A stretch of 64,000 nt of DNA from Larus michahellis (lineage: Eukaryota; Chordata; Aves; Charadriiformes; Laridae), in NCBI RefSeq assembly GCF_964199755.1, contig NC_133917.1, positions 3,293,501 through 3,357,500 on the forward strand, written 5' to 3'. The first letter of the stretch is position 1. Each line of letters starts with the position of its first letter. A program made the position numbers and the translations under genes. Of the stretch, positions 50,935 to 63,000 are shown one piece after another. The notes below the pieces were generated by a model, which did no database searches, had not been told where the DNA came from, and saw only the letters and a program-made list of their open reading frames with translations.

Positions 50935-51039
50935 CTCTGCTCCTGCGGCACCCGTACGGGCTTGAATTCCATGAAAAACCTCAGGAATAAGCGTCGCATT
51001 TCTTCAAAAAGGAACCACGCTACCAAGACAGGGAAGGCT
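50935..51039 (-). other. Candidate coding exon of an unrecognised minus-strand gene
   Basis: 105 bases between acceptor ATACCCCCCTAG and donor GTAACTGTC. One frame is open, reading AFPVLVAWFLFEEMRRLFLR then FFMEFKPVRVPQEQ, a hydrophobic stretch followed by a basic/aromatic patch, suggestive of a small membrane-associated protein. A CpG-rich promoter lies upstream at 51.4-52.0 kb. I do not recognise the protein. Confidence 0.45.
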
Positions 51040-51690
51040 CTAGGGGGGTATAAAAGCAGAAATCAAACGTTATAAAGGTTTAAGCGCAACCCGTCTCCGT
51101 CGCGATGTGTTTCCGCTTCTCCGTGAGAGAAAAGCGAGTAAAAACACAGCATAAGAGAGACAAAAGCGACAAAAGAGAAAGATAAATCAAAAAATACACT
51201 AAATAAAGATTTAAAAAATATGTATTACTAATGTTTCTGAAGGGGCTGGAGAGGGGCCACGTGGATGGGGGGGGAGGAAGAGCAAAGCAGAGGTAAAAGA
51301 GTCCCCAAATTCACATTAAAAGGACGAAAACTAATTTAAAATAAAACAACTTGATTTTTAAAAGGTTAAAATAAACGAAAAATAAAGACATAAGCAGAAA
51401 AAACGAGGTTTATGGAGCCGGGACCGCCCACCCGCTATTTCCCGACGACGGCTCCACCCGCCGGGAGCGGGCGCCAGCGCCGGGCCCGGAGCCCGCCAGG
51501 ACCCCTCCGGACTCCACTTCTGACCCCTCCCGAAGCCCCTGTATGACCCCCCAAAATCCGGCGGAGCCACGAAACGTGCCCCCCAGGCGAAGAAGGAGCC
51601 ACTATCGCTGCTCTGCGACGCCGCTAAAACCCCGATCGCCCGCAGCTGGCGGCGACGGGGGGAACGCGGGTCGGGACACCCCCACGCCGC

Positions 51691-51720
51691 CCCGTCCCGT
51701 CCCGTCCCGTCCCGTCCCGT
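51691..51720. repeat. (CCCGT)6 pentanucleotide microsatellite
   Basis: Six perfect units in the CpG island. Confidence 0.97.
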
Positions 51721-51785
51721 CGCTTGCCCCCCCACCCCGTTACCGCTGCGATCCGCTCCCTACGCCGTCCCGCCACAGAGTACTG

Positions 51786-51810
51786 TGCCGTGCCGTGCCG
51801 TGCCGTGCCG
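51786..51810. repeat. (TGCCG)5 pentanucleotide microsatellite
   Basis: Five perfect units, 65 bp from the CCCGT run; the units differ by their order of bases, so the two arrays arose separately. Confidence 0.95.
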
Positions 51811-52060
51811 TGCCTCGCCCCCAGCCCTCCCATTGGTCGCTGGACCGGGCGGAGCGTGACCTCACATTCCTACCGGAAGCGCAACGACGCGCGGGAGAAT
51901 ACGTGGGGGCGGGATTATGCAAATGAAAGAGTTGGCGGGGCCGGAAGAGCGCGAGCGGGGCTGCGCTTGCTGAGGCCGGCTCTGAGGCGAGCGGGAAAGG
52001 GCGGTTTTGAGGCTGAGGGCGCCAGGAAAGCCCAGAGCCCTGTAAGAAAAATCTAAGCGT

Positions 52061-52631
52061 TTTTGCAGAGGAACAGCTTGGCCAGTCTGCCAAGGGATAC
52101 TCATCCCTTAGACAAAGGAGAAACCAGTCTATGCCGTATCGGCGGCTTAAAAGGAGGATGAATGTTTAACTGAGACCAGCTACTGTGGGCAATAATACCA
52201 AAAAAGGGAAGAAATAAAGGTGAAGTAAGGGGTTTAGGAGGGGTGCTGGGGAGAAGTAAACAGAGGCGGAGCGAACGGAAGTAGTTTGAGGTGAATCGGA
52301 CAGGCTGTAAACCCTGGAGTACCTAGCCAGTGGGGAAACGGGAGGGAAACTTTGGCTGGGAATAGGGAATAAAAAGAAGTTATTTCAGGAACTCGGGTGT
52401 GCCTGCTTGCTGGGACACCTGTTCTTGCAAGACCCGCTATTAGCAGTATATTTTACACATTCTACCCAAGCATTCATGTCTCCATATCCTGTTTCTATTT
52501 CAAAAGTTTGCTTCGAATCTTCAGTTTATCTAATTGTTACTACCTTTGGGTCAGTTTGTGGTTTCCATTTTTCCACTATAGTGGATCAGTGGTCCCACTT
52601 CCTTCTTTACTACAGTTTTGTTCTTGTTTCC
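52061..52631. other. Intergenic stretch without recognised gene
   Basis: Lies between the CpG island and the LTR. A T-rich frame at 52397-52675 is open but lacks splice or domain support. Confidence 0.4.
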
Positions 52632-53404
52632 TGTCCTGGTTGGAGGTCAAACAGAACGAAGTTTCTGATTTGTAATTTCGCTTTTTAGCTGGGCCTCTTC
52701 TAACTGACTAAACTCTGAAATTAACGGCGTGTTGTTCGGAAACCGTTCACTCTCAGAGTGATAAGACCTGATTATACCAAGGGACGGTGCGCACAGAGGC
52801 TCCTGCTTGTAGTTATTGCTGGAAGAACCAGGGTTGGCTAACTGCGCTGCTTGCCCCGTTGGAGGGTGGGAAGCGGAGAAGCGCAGAGGGGTCCCACCTG
52901 CAGGGAGGAGCCGAGGGGACAGGTGACCCCAAACTGACCAACAGGGTGTTCCATCCCATCTGCACCACGCTCAGTGTAAAAGCTGAGGGATCAAAGGGGC
53001 AAAGGGGGCTCTGGCTCGCTCTTTCTTCAATGGCCGACGGCTGAGGAGGACCCTGTCTGTCCGTCTGCCTTTGATCCCGATCCCAGCACTCCTGACTCTA
53101 GTTCCGGAACTCAGCTCCGGTCCGTCGCTGACTCCAGTCTGGGGCTTTCCCTGTGTCTGCTGGTGACTCGATCGTCATCCTGGGAGCTGGATACGGTTTT
53201 GCATATATTGTGTACTTTTTTCCTTTAATTGTTATTATTCTATTATTATCTACTATTTTCTTATATTATTATTTTCATTAAAGTCGTTTAGTTGTTTTTC
53301 TGAACTCGTAAATCTCCTTATCTCTTTGTCTCCCCTCTGAGGAGAGAGAGGGGGCGAAGGGCCATCTGTCGTTCTGATCGGCCAATCCGGCCAAAACCAC
53401 GACA
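52632..53404 (+). mobile_element. ERVL-like LTR, no internal region seen
   Basis: 773 bp, plus orientation, TGTCCTGGTTGGAGG to CCAAAACCACGACA. It shares long blocks with the solo LTR at 18.8 kb (TTGCCCCGTTGGAGGGTGGG, AAAGCTGAGGGATCAAAGGG, CTGCCTTTGATCCCGATCC). Flanks are TTTCC and CGGCC, so no target duplication is visible. Either it has decayed or the element was rearranged after insertion. Confidence 0.85.
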
Positions 53405-53639
53405 CGGCCCCAACGCCGAACCCCGGGGAACGCCGCTCGTGACCGGCCGCCGACTGGATTTAACTCCCTTCACCAGTTTGCAGAGTTTGGCACTGAACCG
53501 GATGGGGGAATTGCCTTCTGGCGCTCAGGCGTTGCCGGCTGCCGAGGGCGGCGGGCTGCGGTGCTTCGGCACAGGCTCTGCTTCCCACGGCGCGTTGCTC
53601 CAGAGGGAATGCCGGATTAACAGCTCAGGCTAAAGCACG

Positions 53640-53848
53640 GACTTTCCGAGCAGGAAGGGACCTCTAGAGATCACCCAGTCCCACCCCCCTGCCGGAGCAG
53701 GGTGGCCCAGAGCACGTCGCTCAGGGCTGCATCCAGGCGGGTCTCGAAAGCCCCCAGAGAAGGGGACTCCACACCCTCCCCGGGCAGCCTGTTCCGGGGC
53801 TCCGTCACCCTCGCCGTAAAGAAGTTTTTTCTCATATTTGATGGCGGA
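53640..53848 (-). mobile_element. CR1-like LINE 3' fragment
   Basis: Minus orientation: AGGAAGGGACCTCTAGAGAT, CACACCCTCCCCGGGCAGCC, then CCTCGCCGTAAAGAAG, the CR1 C-terminal segment. It lies just past the MROH polyadenylation signal. Confidence 0.85.
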
Positions 53849-53861
53849 CGCTTGTTCCAGC

Positions 53862-53867
53862 TTTATT
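53862..53867 (-). terminator. Polyadenylation signal AATAAA of MROH-family gene
   Basis: TTTTAATAAAGC on the minus strand, about 65 bases after the stop codon. It is well placed for 3' end formation. Confidence 0.75.
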
Positions 53868-53931
53868 AAAATCAAAGAATTCTTCAAATATACCGCCCTT
53901 TGCCAGAGGCTGATTGTCACCTGGCCAGGGC

Positions 53932-54068
53932 TCAGCAAAGCCAGCAGCACAGCGACCGCAGGCTCCAGCCTGACGGTGGCTGTTTCCTTGGTCTTTCCAG
54001 GTTCAGCAAGGTCTGAGCTGCCAGGGACTGGACCGACGGTTCTGTGTCTTTCACCAAGGGCTTGAGGG
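53932..54068 (-). CDS. MROH gene terminal exon with stop
   Basis: Acceptor CTTTCTCACAG. Reads [20 protein letters not shown], then a Pro/Arg tail, and ends LCCWLC before TGA (53934-53932). A Cys-rich last turn is unusual. Confidence 0.92.
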
Positions 54069-57000
54069 CTGTGAGAGAAAGAAAGAGAGCAGTGGTGAAA
54101 CCCCGCTGTCCGCAGAGACATCCCCCCCCGCCCCCGCCATGCCAGCCCCGTCCGTCTCTTTCTCTGGCCAGGAGGAGCAGCTGAAAGCTGATGCTGAGGA
54201 ACGCCCGCTGTGCCCCAACGTGTTCCTCTACTCCTGAAGCTCCTCTTGGATAGATCGGATCCATGGGCCAACGCTAACGGGATGAGGTTCAACCAGGCCA
54301 AGTGCCGCGTCCTGCCCTTGGGCCACAACAACCCCATGGACACGACAGGCCGGGGGCAGTGTGGCTGGAGAGCTGCGAGGCAGAAACGGACCTGGGGGTT
54401 CTCATTGACAAGCGGCTGAACATGAGCCAGCAGTGTGCCCAGGTGGCCAAAAGGGCCAACGGCATCCTGGCTCGTATTTAGAAATAGTGTGACCAGCAGA
54501 AGGAGGGAGGTGATTGTCCCCCTGTACTCAGCACTGGTGAGGCCACACCTGGAGTATTGTGTCCAGTTCTGGGCACCTCAATACGAGAGAGATCATAGAA
54601 CCATAGAACCATAGGGTGGGAAGGGACCTCTGGAGATCATCTCCTCCAACCCGCGGCCAGAGCAGGGTGACCCACAGCAGGTGGCACAGGAACGCGTCCA
54701 GGCGGGGTTGGAATGTCTCCGGAGACGGAGACTCCCCCACCTCTCTGGGCAGCCTGTGCCAGGGCTCTGCCACCCTCACAGCAAAGAAGTTCCTCCTCAT
54801 GTTTAGCTGGAACTTCCCACGCTCAAGTTTGTGCCCGTTGTCCCTTGTCCTGTCCCCAGGCACCACTGAGAAGAGCCTGGCCCCATCCTCCTGACACCCC
54901 CCCTTTCAGTATTTAGAAGCGCTGATAAGGTCCCCCCTCAGCCGTCTTTTTTCCAGACTGAAGAGCCCCAAATCCCTCAGCCTTTCTCCATCAGAGAGAT
55001 GTTCCAGCCCCTCAGCATCCCAGTAGCCCTTTGCTGTCCCCTCTCCAGCAGTTCCCTGTCCCTCTTGACCCGGGGAGCCCAGAACTGGACCCAGCGCTCC
55101 AGGTGTGGCCTCCCCAAGGCAGATTCGAGGGGGAGGAGGACCTCCCTCCACCTGCTGGCCACGCTCTTCTCGATGCCCCCCAGGATGCCATTGGCCTTCT
55201 TGGCCACCAGGGCCCATCGCTGGCTCATGGGCATCCCGTCATCCCCCAGCACTCCCAGGTCTCTTTCCACCTCCATATCGAGGTGCTGGAGCGAGGGCAG
55301 AGGAGGGCACCGAAGCTGGTGAAGGGCCTGGAGAATAAATCTGATGAGGAGCGATTGAAGGAGCTGGGACTGTTGAGTTTGAGGAAGAGGAGGCTGAGGG
55401 GAGACCTCATCGCTCTCTACAACTAACTACTCGAAAGGCCATTGTAGAGAGGTTGGGGCTGGTCTCTTCTCACAGGTCATTAGCGATAGAACAAGAGGGA
55501 ATGGCTTCAAGCTGCAGCAGGGGAGGTTTAGGCTGGACATTAGGGAAAAATTCTTCGCAGAAAGAGTGGTCGGACACTGGAATAGGCTGCCCGGGGCGGT
55601 GGTGGAGTCGCCATCCCTGGATGTGTTTAAGAGCCATTTTAGGTGTGGCGTTGGGGGATGTGGTGTAGGGGAGAACTCTGGAGAGTGGGGGCCGATGGTT
55701 GGCCTCGATGATCCCAAGGGTCTTTTCCCAACCGGAGTGATTCTACGACGATTCCATGAAGCGGTTTCCTGCAGCGGGGCCAGGGATGGCAGCCCCCTGC
55801 CCAGGCTCCCTCCCCTGCCCCGCCAGCCCCGGCCAGCACAGCGCCGCCCCTCACTCACCGTTGCAGATATCCTGCAGCTTCTTCCTATCTCGGTCCCTCA
55901 GGGGCTGCGCGCCAAGCCCTAGGCACAGAGCGCCCGTCAGACCCCCTGCTCCCCGGCACGCCCCGGCAGCACGGCCCCCAGCCACCCCAGCCCGGCTGCG
56001 CGCCCCCTCCTGCCCCTCGGCAGGGCTGACCCCGGGGAAGGACGGTCCCCGAGGGGCGGTGGGACTGAGCAAGGCTCCCAGCCGGCCCGCCTGCGTGGAG
56101 GGCCCTCCTCGGGGCAGCCGGGGGCCAGGCTGCCAAAAGAGGGACCCCCGGGGGAGGCGACTCACCGATGAACCTGACGGCCGCCTCTCGCAAGGCGGAC
56201 TGAGTGTTGTGCAGGTACACCAGGCTCTGAAACAGATATTCCTCCACCCTGCTCCTGCCGTACGCTAACTGGAGAGAGAGGCACAAGGGAACGGGGCTGG
56301 CACAGATCCCCCCCCAGCCATGCGGAGCCATCCCTCCTACCCGCACCCCCCCTTCCCCCCCGGCGCTTCCCGTCTCCCAGCGCTGTGGGGCTGAGGTCCA
56401 GAGGGAGCTGCAGGCAAAGGGGGCTGGGGGTGGTGAGACCCCCGCTGTCCCACCGCCAGGGCCAAGATGGGCCAGGGTCTCCTTCAGCTCGCCGGGGGGC
56501 AGGGAAGGGAGAAGGGCCTGGAGAAGAGCCCGTGGGGGCTCCGTGCTTGAGGGCAGGGAAGGAGGATGCAGCTCCGGGCTGGAGCAGGGAAGGAAAGGCA
56601 GAGCCGTACAGCCCAGCCCGCGGGCACCCGGGGCAGCCTTCGTCCCACCCGGCTTGGGGGTTGTCCTCACCAAGGACTCTGCGATCCGGTGCGTCTGCTG
56701 TGTCTTGGCCAGGTGGCCGAGCTTCTTCCACCCCAGGAACTCCGTACAGGCGAGGAGGGCGTCCCTGGAGGCCTGCAGAGAAGCAGAGGCTGGGAGATGG
56801 CACCAGAGCCCAGGAACGGAGACCTGGCATCCTCCTCCTCTTGGCCAGGCTCCGAGCCGTTCCCAGCCCCTTACAGGAAGGAGCAGCGGGGGACCTCATC
56901 CTGCCGGCCAGCAGAAGAGAGACCCTCACGAGCTGCCGAGCTGCCGCCAGGGACGGGGGTCAGAGCTGCGGGCCCTCGGCTGTAGGCAGCCAGGGCTGTA

Positions 57001-60000
57001 GTCCCGGAGGCGGCGGGGCAGGACCGGGCCAGCAGCACCTCCCGTGGGCAGCACCCCCCAGCGGGACGCTTGGCTGCCCAGCTGGGGCTGCCCCAGCTCC
57101 TTCACGGCCGTGCTCGGGGTGGGCAGAGCTTCGATGCCGGGACGCAGGGCCAGGCGGCCGCCGGCTGCATCTCCCCACCGCTCTCCCCGCCCCGGGCTGG
57201 GGAGCACGCTGGCTCTCCACCCCTTGCGGGCACTCCACCTCTCTGCAGAGACCAAGGTGACGGGGACCTGGGCGAGCAGAGCTTTGCTCCTGCAGCCATC
57301 CTGCTCTCGGGGAGCTGGGACGTGCCCTGGCCCAAACATCTGGGGGGCTCGTGGGCACAGCCCTGGGGGACAGGGAACGGGGCTCAAGCCCTGGCCTCCC
57401 ACACTTGCAGGGACAACTGGGAAGCCTGTAGGGACCCGGGTGTTCGGTGGCCATGGGCTGCTGCCGAGCCCTGCTCGACCAGGCAGGGCTGGTTTGGCCA
57501 CGCCGCCTTCTCCGTCCTTGCTCACGCTGGGTCTGCGGGGACCCTTCCGGGCTGCGCTGGAGGAGGGCTGAACGGGGGGAGCGGGGCTGGGAGGGCACCC
57601 CAGCACCCCGTCCACCTCTGCAGCACGGGGGGAAGGGGAAAGCAGTGGCGAGACCAGCGCAGGGAAGGAGGGGAGCAGTGGGACCCCGAGATGACACACG
57701 TTGCCAGGCTCTGATCTCCCGCAGCCCTTGCCCCTTATGCCCAGGCCACCCCCGCGGTGTCAGCACGCCCTTCCCCAATGACACCGGTCACCGCACCTTG
57801 GCCACGCTCTCGTTCTCGTCATTTATATGCAGGAAGAGAGGGAGCAGGACCCTCTGCACTGTCTTCTTCATCATTCTCTTCTTTCTCCCCACCACGGACT
57901 TCAGCGCATCTTTGAAGAGGTTGATGGAGAGTTCCCGCACCTGGCTGGACTCCTGGTAGGGAGGAGGACGGGGGGGACTTCATCAGCAGCCACTCCCTGC
58001 CCACAGTCAGCAAGGGCTTTAGCGTGGCTGATGTGAGGGGAGATGCTCTGGGCTCGGATCCTGAACGCAGGAGCTGTGGGCGCGTTGGGCAGCTGAGGCT
58101 GAATGGCCCCGGAGCCCTGAAACGCCAGGCGAGAGGGGCGAGGAATCAGAGAATCACAGAATCTTCATGGTTGGAAAGGACCTTTGAGATCATCGAGTCC
58201 AACCAAACGACCTACAATCTCTGCCCCTAGAGCATGCCCTGAAGTGCCACATCTAGACGTTTCTTAAACACCTCGAGGGATGGTGACACAACCCCCTCCC
58301 TGGGCAGGCTCTTCCAGTGCCTGACCACTCTTGCAGTAAAGTAATTCCTCCTAATATCTAACCTAAACCTCCCCTGCTGCAACTTCAGACCATTTCCTCT
58401 GGTCCTGTCATTATCCACCTGGGAGAAGAGGCCACCACCCACCTCTCTCCACCCTCCTTTCAGGGAGCTGGAGAGGGCAATGAGGTCTCCCCTCAGCCTC
58501 CTCTTCTCCAAGCTCAACGTGCCCAGCTCCCTCAGCCTCTCCCCACATGCCCTGGTCTCCAGACCCCTCACCAGCCTGGTCACTCTCCTCTGGACACGCT
58601 CCAGCACCTCAATGTCCCTCTTGTACAGCGGGGCCCAGACCTGAACACAGCACTTGAGGTGAGGCCTCACCAGCGCCCAGTACAGAGGCACCATCACTTC
58701 CCTGCTCCTGCTGGCCACGCTGTTCCTGATACGAGCCAGGATGCTGTTGGCCTTCTCGGCCACCTGGGCACACTGCTGGCTCACGTCACCCTGGCTGTCC
58801 ACCAGCGCCCCCAGGTCCTTTTCTGCCGGGCAGCTTTCCAGCCACTCTTCCCCAAGCCTGTAGCGTTGCTTGGGGTTGTTGTGGCCGAAATGCAGGACCC
58901 GGCACTTGGCCTTATTAAACCTCCTAGAGTTGGCCTTGGCCCATGGATCCAGCCTGTCCAGGGCCCTCTGTAGAGCCTTCCTACCCTCCAGCAGATCAAC
59001 ACTCCCACCCAGTTTGGTGTCATCTGCGAACTTACCGAGGGTGCACTCAATCCCCTCATCCACATCATTGATAAAGATATTAAACAAAACCGGCCCCAAA
59101 ACTGAGCCCTGAGGGACACCACTGGTGACCGGCCGCCAAGAGGATTTCACCCCATTAATCCCAACTCTCTGGGCATGGCCATCCAGCCCGTTTTTAACCC
59201 AGCGAAGAGTACACTTGTCTCTGCCACGATTCGCCAACTTCTCCGGGAGAATGCTGTGGGGGACAGTGTCAAAGGCCTTCCCAAAGTCCAGACAGACAAC
59301 GTCCACAGCCTTCCCCGCGTCCAGAAGGCGGGTCGTAGGAAGAGATCAGGTTGAGAAACCTGCCCTGAGGAGGGCAGCCCGGCCCGAGTGCTGCCCACCG
59401 GGCTGGGCTGAGGGGTGGCTGTCTGCGCAGAGCGCCCATCGGTAGGGCTGAGGTGCCCACGGCAGCCTTACATCGTCAAAGAGGGGTGGGAGCTTCTCCA
59501 CCAGCTGCAGAGCAGTGCGTCTGGCCTCCTTCTTCTTCATGCGCTCCACCGTGTTCCTGAGGAATACCAGGGCCTTCGTCTTGACGTCAGCGTTGCCACC
59601 CTGCAGGTTCTCCATGATGTCTGGCAGCAGGACCTGCATTTTTCTTGCCTGTACGAAACCCACGGTTTCCTTCTTGAGAAGCCGTGAAAGGCCACCCCGG
59701 CAAAAACGTACTGGTGGCTGAGCACCAGCCTCCCGTCCCCTTCCCGGCAGGTGGCACAGGAGTCACTGCAGCGGCCTCCTGGCCGGCACTGGCCGCTGAC
59801 GGCATGCGGGGAGAGCAGGAGGACGGGAAGGGAGTTGCGGGAGAGCCGTGTTCTCTTACTCAGCCCCCCCCTTTTCTGACTGGCCAGAAGGGGCAGGTGG
59901 ACTGGGAACCCTCTGTGCCTGGGGGGGCTCCCCAGGCACCCGCCAGCCCCCTCCATGGCAGGGAGGTGGTTGGAGCTGTCGCCCCACCTTCTGCCTCCCA

Positions 60001-63000
60001 GCGACGGCCAAGCCACCGTGTCACCCGCTGCCCCAGGCTCCGGCCGGCTGCTGACGTGGCTCCGCTCGGCTACACCCCTGCTCACCATCTTCCGTGTCTT
60101 GGACGAGAGCGTGATGAGAGCGCTGAGCACCAGCGAGAGCATCACCCAGCTCGGACGCCTCAGGTACCTCTGGGCTCCGTACAGGGCAGCAAACTCCTCG
60201 GCGTCAATGTCAGAGCGGAGCAGCAGCTAAAAGGAAGGCGGCGGTGAGAGAGCGGCAGAGCCCGCGGGGCTCCCTCCGCCGCGCCGGCACGACGGGCGCA
60301 CGGCACACGGGCGGTGGCAAAGAGACCCTCTCCCCAGACTTGAAGCCCCCCCGGGCTGTGCAGAGGCCATGTCTCTGGCCCAGGGCCAGCACCTGGCCCG
60401 GCTCTGGCTTCTGCCCCTTTCTCTGCCCCAGGTTTCCGGGCTCCAGAGCAGGGTGGGGGGATGCAGGCAGGGGATGCAGGCAGGGGATGCAGGCGGGGGA
60501 TGCAGGCAGGGGATGCAGGGGGGGGAAGCCGGCGGGGGGATGCAGGCAGGGGATGCAGGCAGGGGGATGCAGAGGGGGAGAAGCCGGCAGGGGATGCAGG
60601 CAGGGGATGCAGGCAGGGGATGCAGGCAGGGGGGATGCAGGCAGGGGGATGCAGGCAGGGGATGCAGGTGTGGGATGCAGGTGGGGGATGCAGGCGGGGG
60701 GAAGCGGAGTGCTGCCCGGGCCTGTGCAGGCTTTGTGTTTGTGCACCGGCTCCAAAAGGGCAGGGGGCAGCCCCACACGCCTGGCAGGGGCTCTGGCTGG
60801 TGCTGGGCAGCCCCTAAGGGGCTGTGTCCGTCTGTACGGGAGGAGGTGGCCATGTGGAAGCAGAGGTTGGTGCCCGTTTCCCTGGGGAGGCAGGCGCAGC
60901 CCCGAGGATGAGCAGGGTCACTCACAGACAAGAGATAGATGCAGGCGTCCTCGGCGGCACAGCTGAACACCTTGCGCACCCGCTGGTCCCGGAGCACGTT
61001 GAGCAGCTCCGTCAAGACAGTCCACAGAGCCCAAGGCACGGAGATCATCACCTCCCACATGGCCAGGGCAGCGCTGCAGGCCCAGAGCGCTGGGTCAGCG
61101 GGGCTGCCTTGGCCACTGCACCGTGCCTGGGGCGGCCTCGTACAGTCATAGAGTCACCCCGGTTGGAAAAGACCCTTGGGATCATCGAGGCCAACCATCG
61201 GCCCCCACTCTCCAGAGTTCTCCCCTACACCACATCGCCCAACGCCACACCTAAAATGGCTCTTAAACACATCCAGGGATGGCGACTCCACCACCGCCCC
61301 GGGCAGCCTATTCCAGTGTCCGACCACTCTTTCTGCGAAGAATTTTTCCCTAATGTCCAGCCTAAACCTCCCCTGGTGCAGCTTGAAGCCATTCCCTCTT
61401 GTTCTGTCACTAATGACCTGTGAGAAGAGACCAGCCCCAACCTCTCTACAATGGCCTTTCGAGTAGCTGTAGAGAGCGATGAGGTCTCCCCTCAGCCTCC
61501 TCTTCCTCAAACTCAACAGTCCCAGCTCCTTCAATCGCCCCTCATCAGATTTATTCTCCAGGCCCTTCACCAGCTTCGGTGCCCTCCTCTGCCCTTGCTC
61601 CAGCACCTCGAGATCTCTCTCTCGTATTGAGGTGCCCAGAACTGGACACAATACTCCAGGTGTGGCCTCACCAGTGCTGAGTACAGGGGACAATCACCTC
61701 CCTCCTTCTGCTGGTCACGCCATTTCTAAATACGAGCCAGGATGCCGTTGGCCCTCTTGGCCACCTGGGCGCACTGCTGGCTCATGTTCAGCCGCTTGTC
61801 AATGAAAACCCCCAGGTCCGTTTCTGCCAGGCAGCTCTCCAGCCACACTGCCCCAAGCCTGTAGCGCTGCATGGGGTTGTTGTGGCCCAAGGGCAGGACC
61901 CGTCACTTGGCCTGGTTGAAGCTCATCCCGTTAGCATTGGCCTATCGATCCGATCTATCCAAGTCTCTCTGTAGAGCCTCCCCATCCTCATGTAGATCAA
62001 CACTCCCGCTTAACTTGGTGTCATCTGCAAACTTGCTGATGATACACTCTCTGTCCTTATCAAGGTCATCAATAAAGATGTTGAACAGAAACGGTCCCAA
62101 CACCGAGCCCTGAGGGACACCACTTGTGACCGGCCGCCAGCTGGATTTAACTCCATTGACCACCACTCTTTGGGACCGTCCATCCAGCCAGTGCTTGATC
62201 CAGCAGATCGTATGCTCATCCAGGCCATGAGCCGCCAGTTTTTCCATGAGAATTCTATGAGGAATGGTGTCAAATGCTTTTTGAAAGGACCCCTCCGGAG
62301 CCCGGCTGTGCTACAGCCCTGGCCCTGCCTGCCCCCTTTCCTTGTGGGTGCCTGGGGGCCCTGACCGGGCAGGCGGGAGGGGGCTGCGGTGGTGTTCCCC
62401 GTGGGCCTGGGAGGAGCGTGGTGGTGGAGAGCCCCACCACCACGCTCCTGGCTTGGCCAGCTCTGGCTGCTGCCGGCCTGGGGACCCACCGGGTCTGGGA
62501 AGGGTGGTGGGATGGAGGGTCCTGCTCCTCGGGGATGTCCTGCAATATTCCTTGGGTCTGGCAGCCAGAGAGTCTCCGGGCCCCTCTACCCACAGGGAAC
62601 AAGCCCTCAAGGCTGTCGTGGCTAGTACCTGTCACACGTTGGTGAGATCTTCAAGAGGCTCCTGACCACTTCCCCGGGGTACCAATGGGTCATTAGGAGA
62701 AGGAGTGAGTCCAGGCTGCGGCGGGCTGGCTCCGTGCGGATGCACTCCACATTTTTGTGGATGTACCTCATGAACTTCGGCACCTGGAGAGGACACGGGT
62801 GAGGATGGGGCGGCCACTGGAGTGCAGCCATCTCCCCGGTTGCCACTGAAACTGCTGCCCTTCCCGTCCCTCTCTGTTGCCTTGGAAAGGCTTCAGGTGC
62901 CCGAGAGAGCTGGCGGCGGGAAGGAGGGAAGAGCAAGGTCCGACAGGGCAGCCCAGCCACAGGGCACTTACGTCCGTCAGCCAGTAACTGGGGTCTAGCA

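Larger units (their letters stand above)
51400..52060. promoter_or_regulatory. CpG-island promoter with ETS/NRF1-like and octamer motifs
   Basis: CpG-dense. It has CCCATTGGTCG (CCAAT), TACCGGAAGCGC (ETS type), GGGATTATGCAAATGA (octamer) and two pentanucleotide microsatellites. It is likely the promoter for the minus-strand exon candidates and/or a plus transcript starting near 51.95 kb, where GCCCTGTAAG could be a donor. Confidence 0.5.

Noticed and set aside
56385-57260. 291-codon plus-strand ORF and long minus-strand frames in the same place
   Set aside because: GC-rich intron of the MROH gene. The real exons (56671-56772) are on the minus strand in another frame; the long frames are compositional shadows.
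60244-60966. 240-codon plus-strand ORF with Gly/Cys repeats
   Set aside because: Produced by the 13-bp minisatellite; it overlaps a real MROH exon on the opposite strand.
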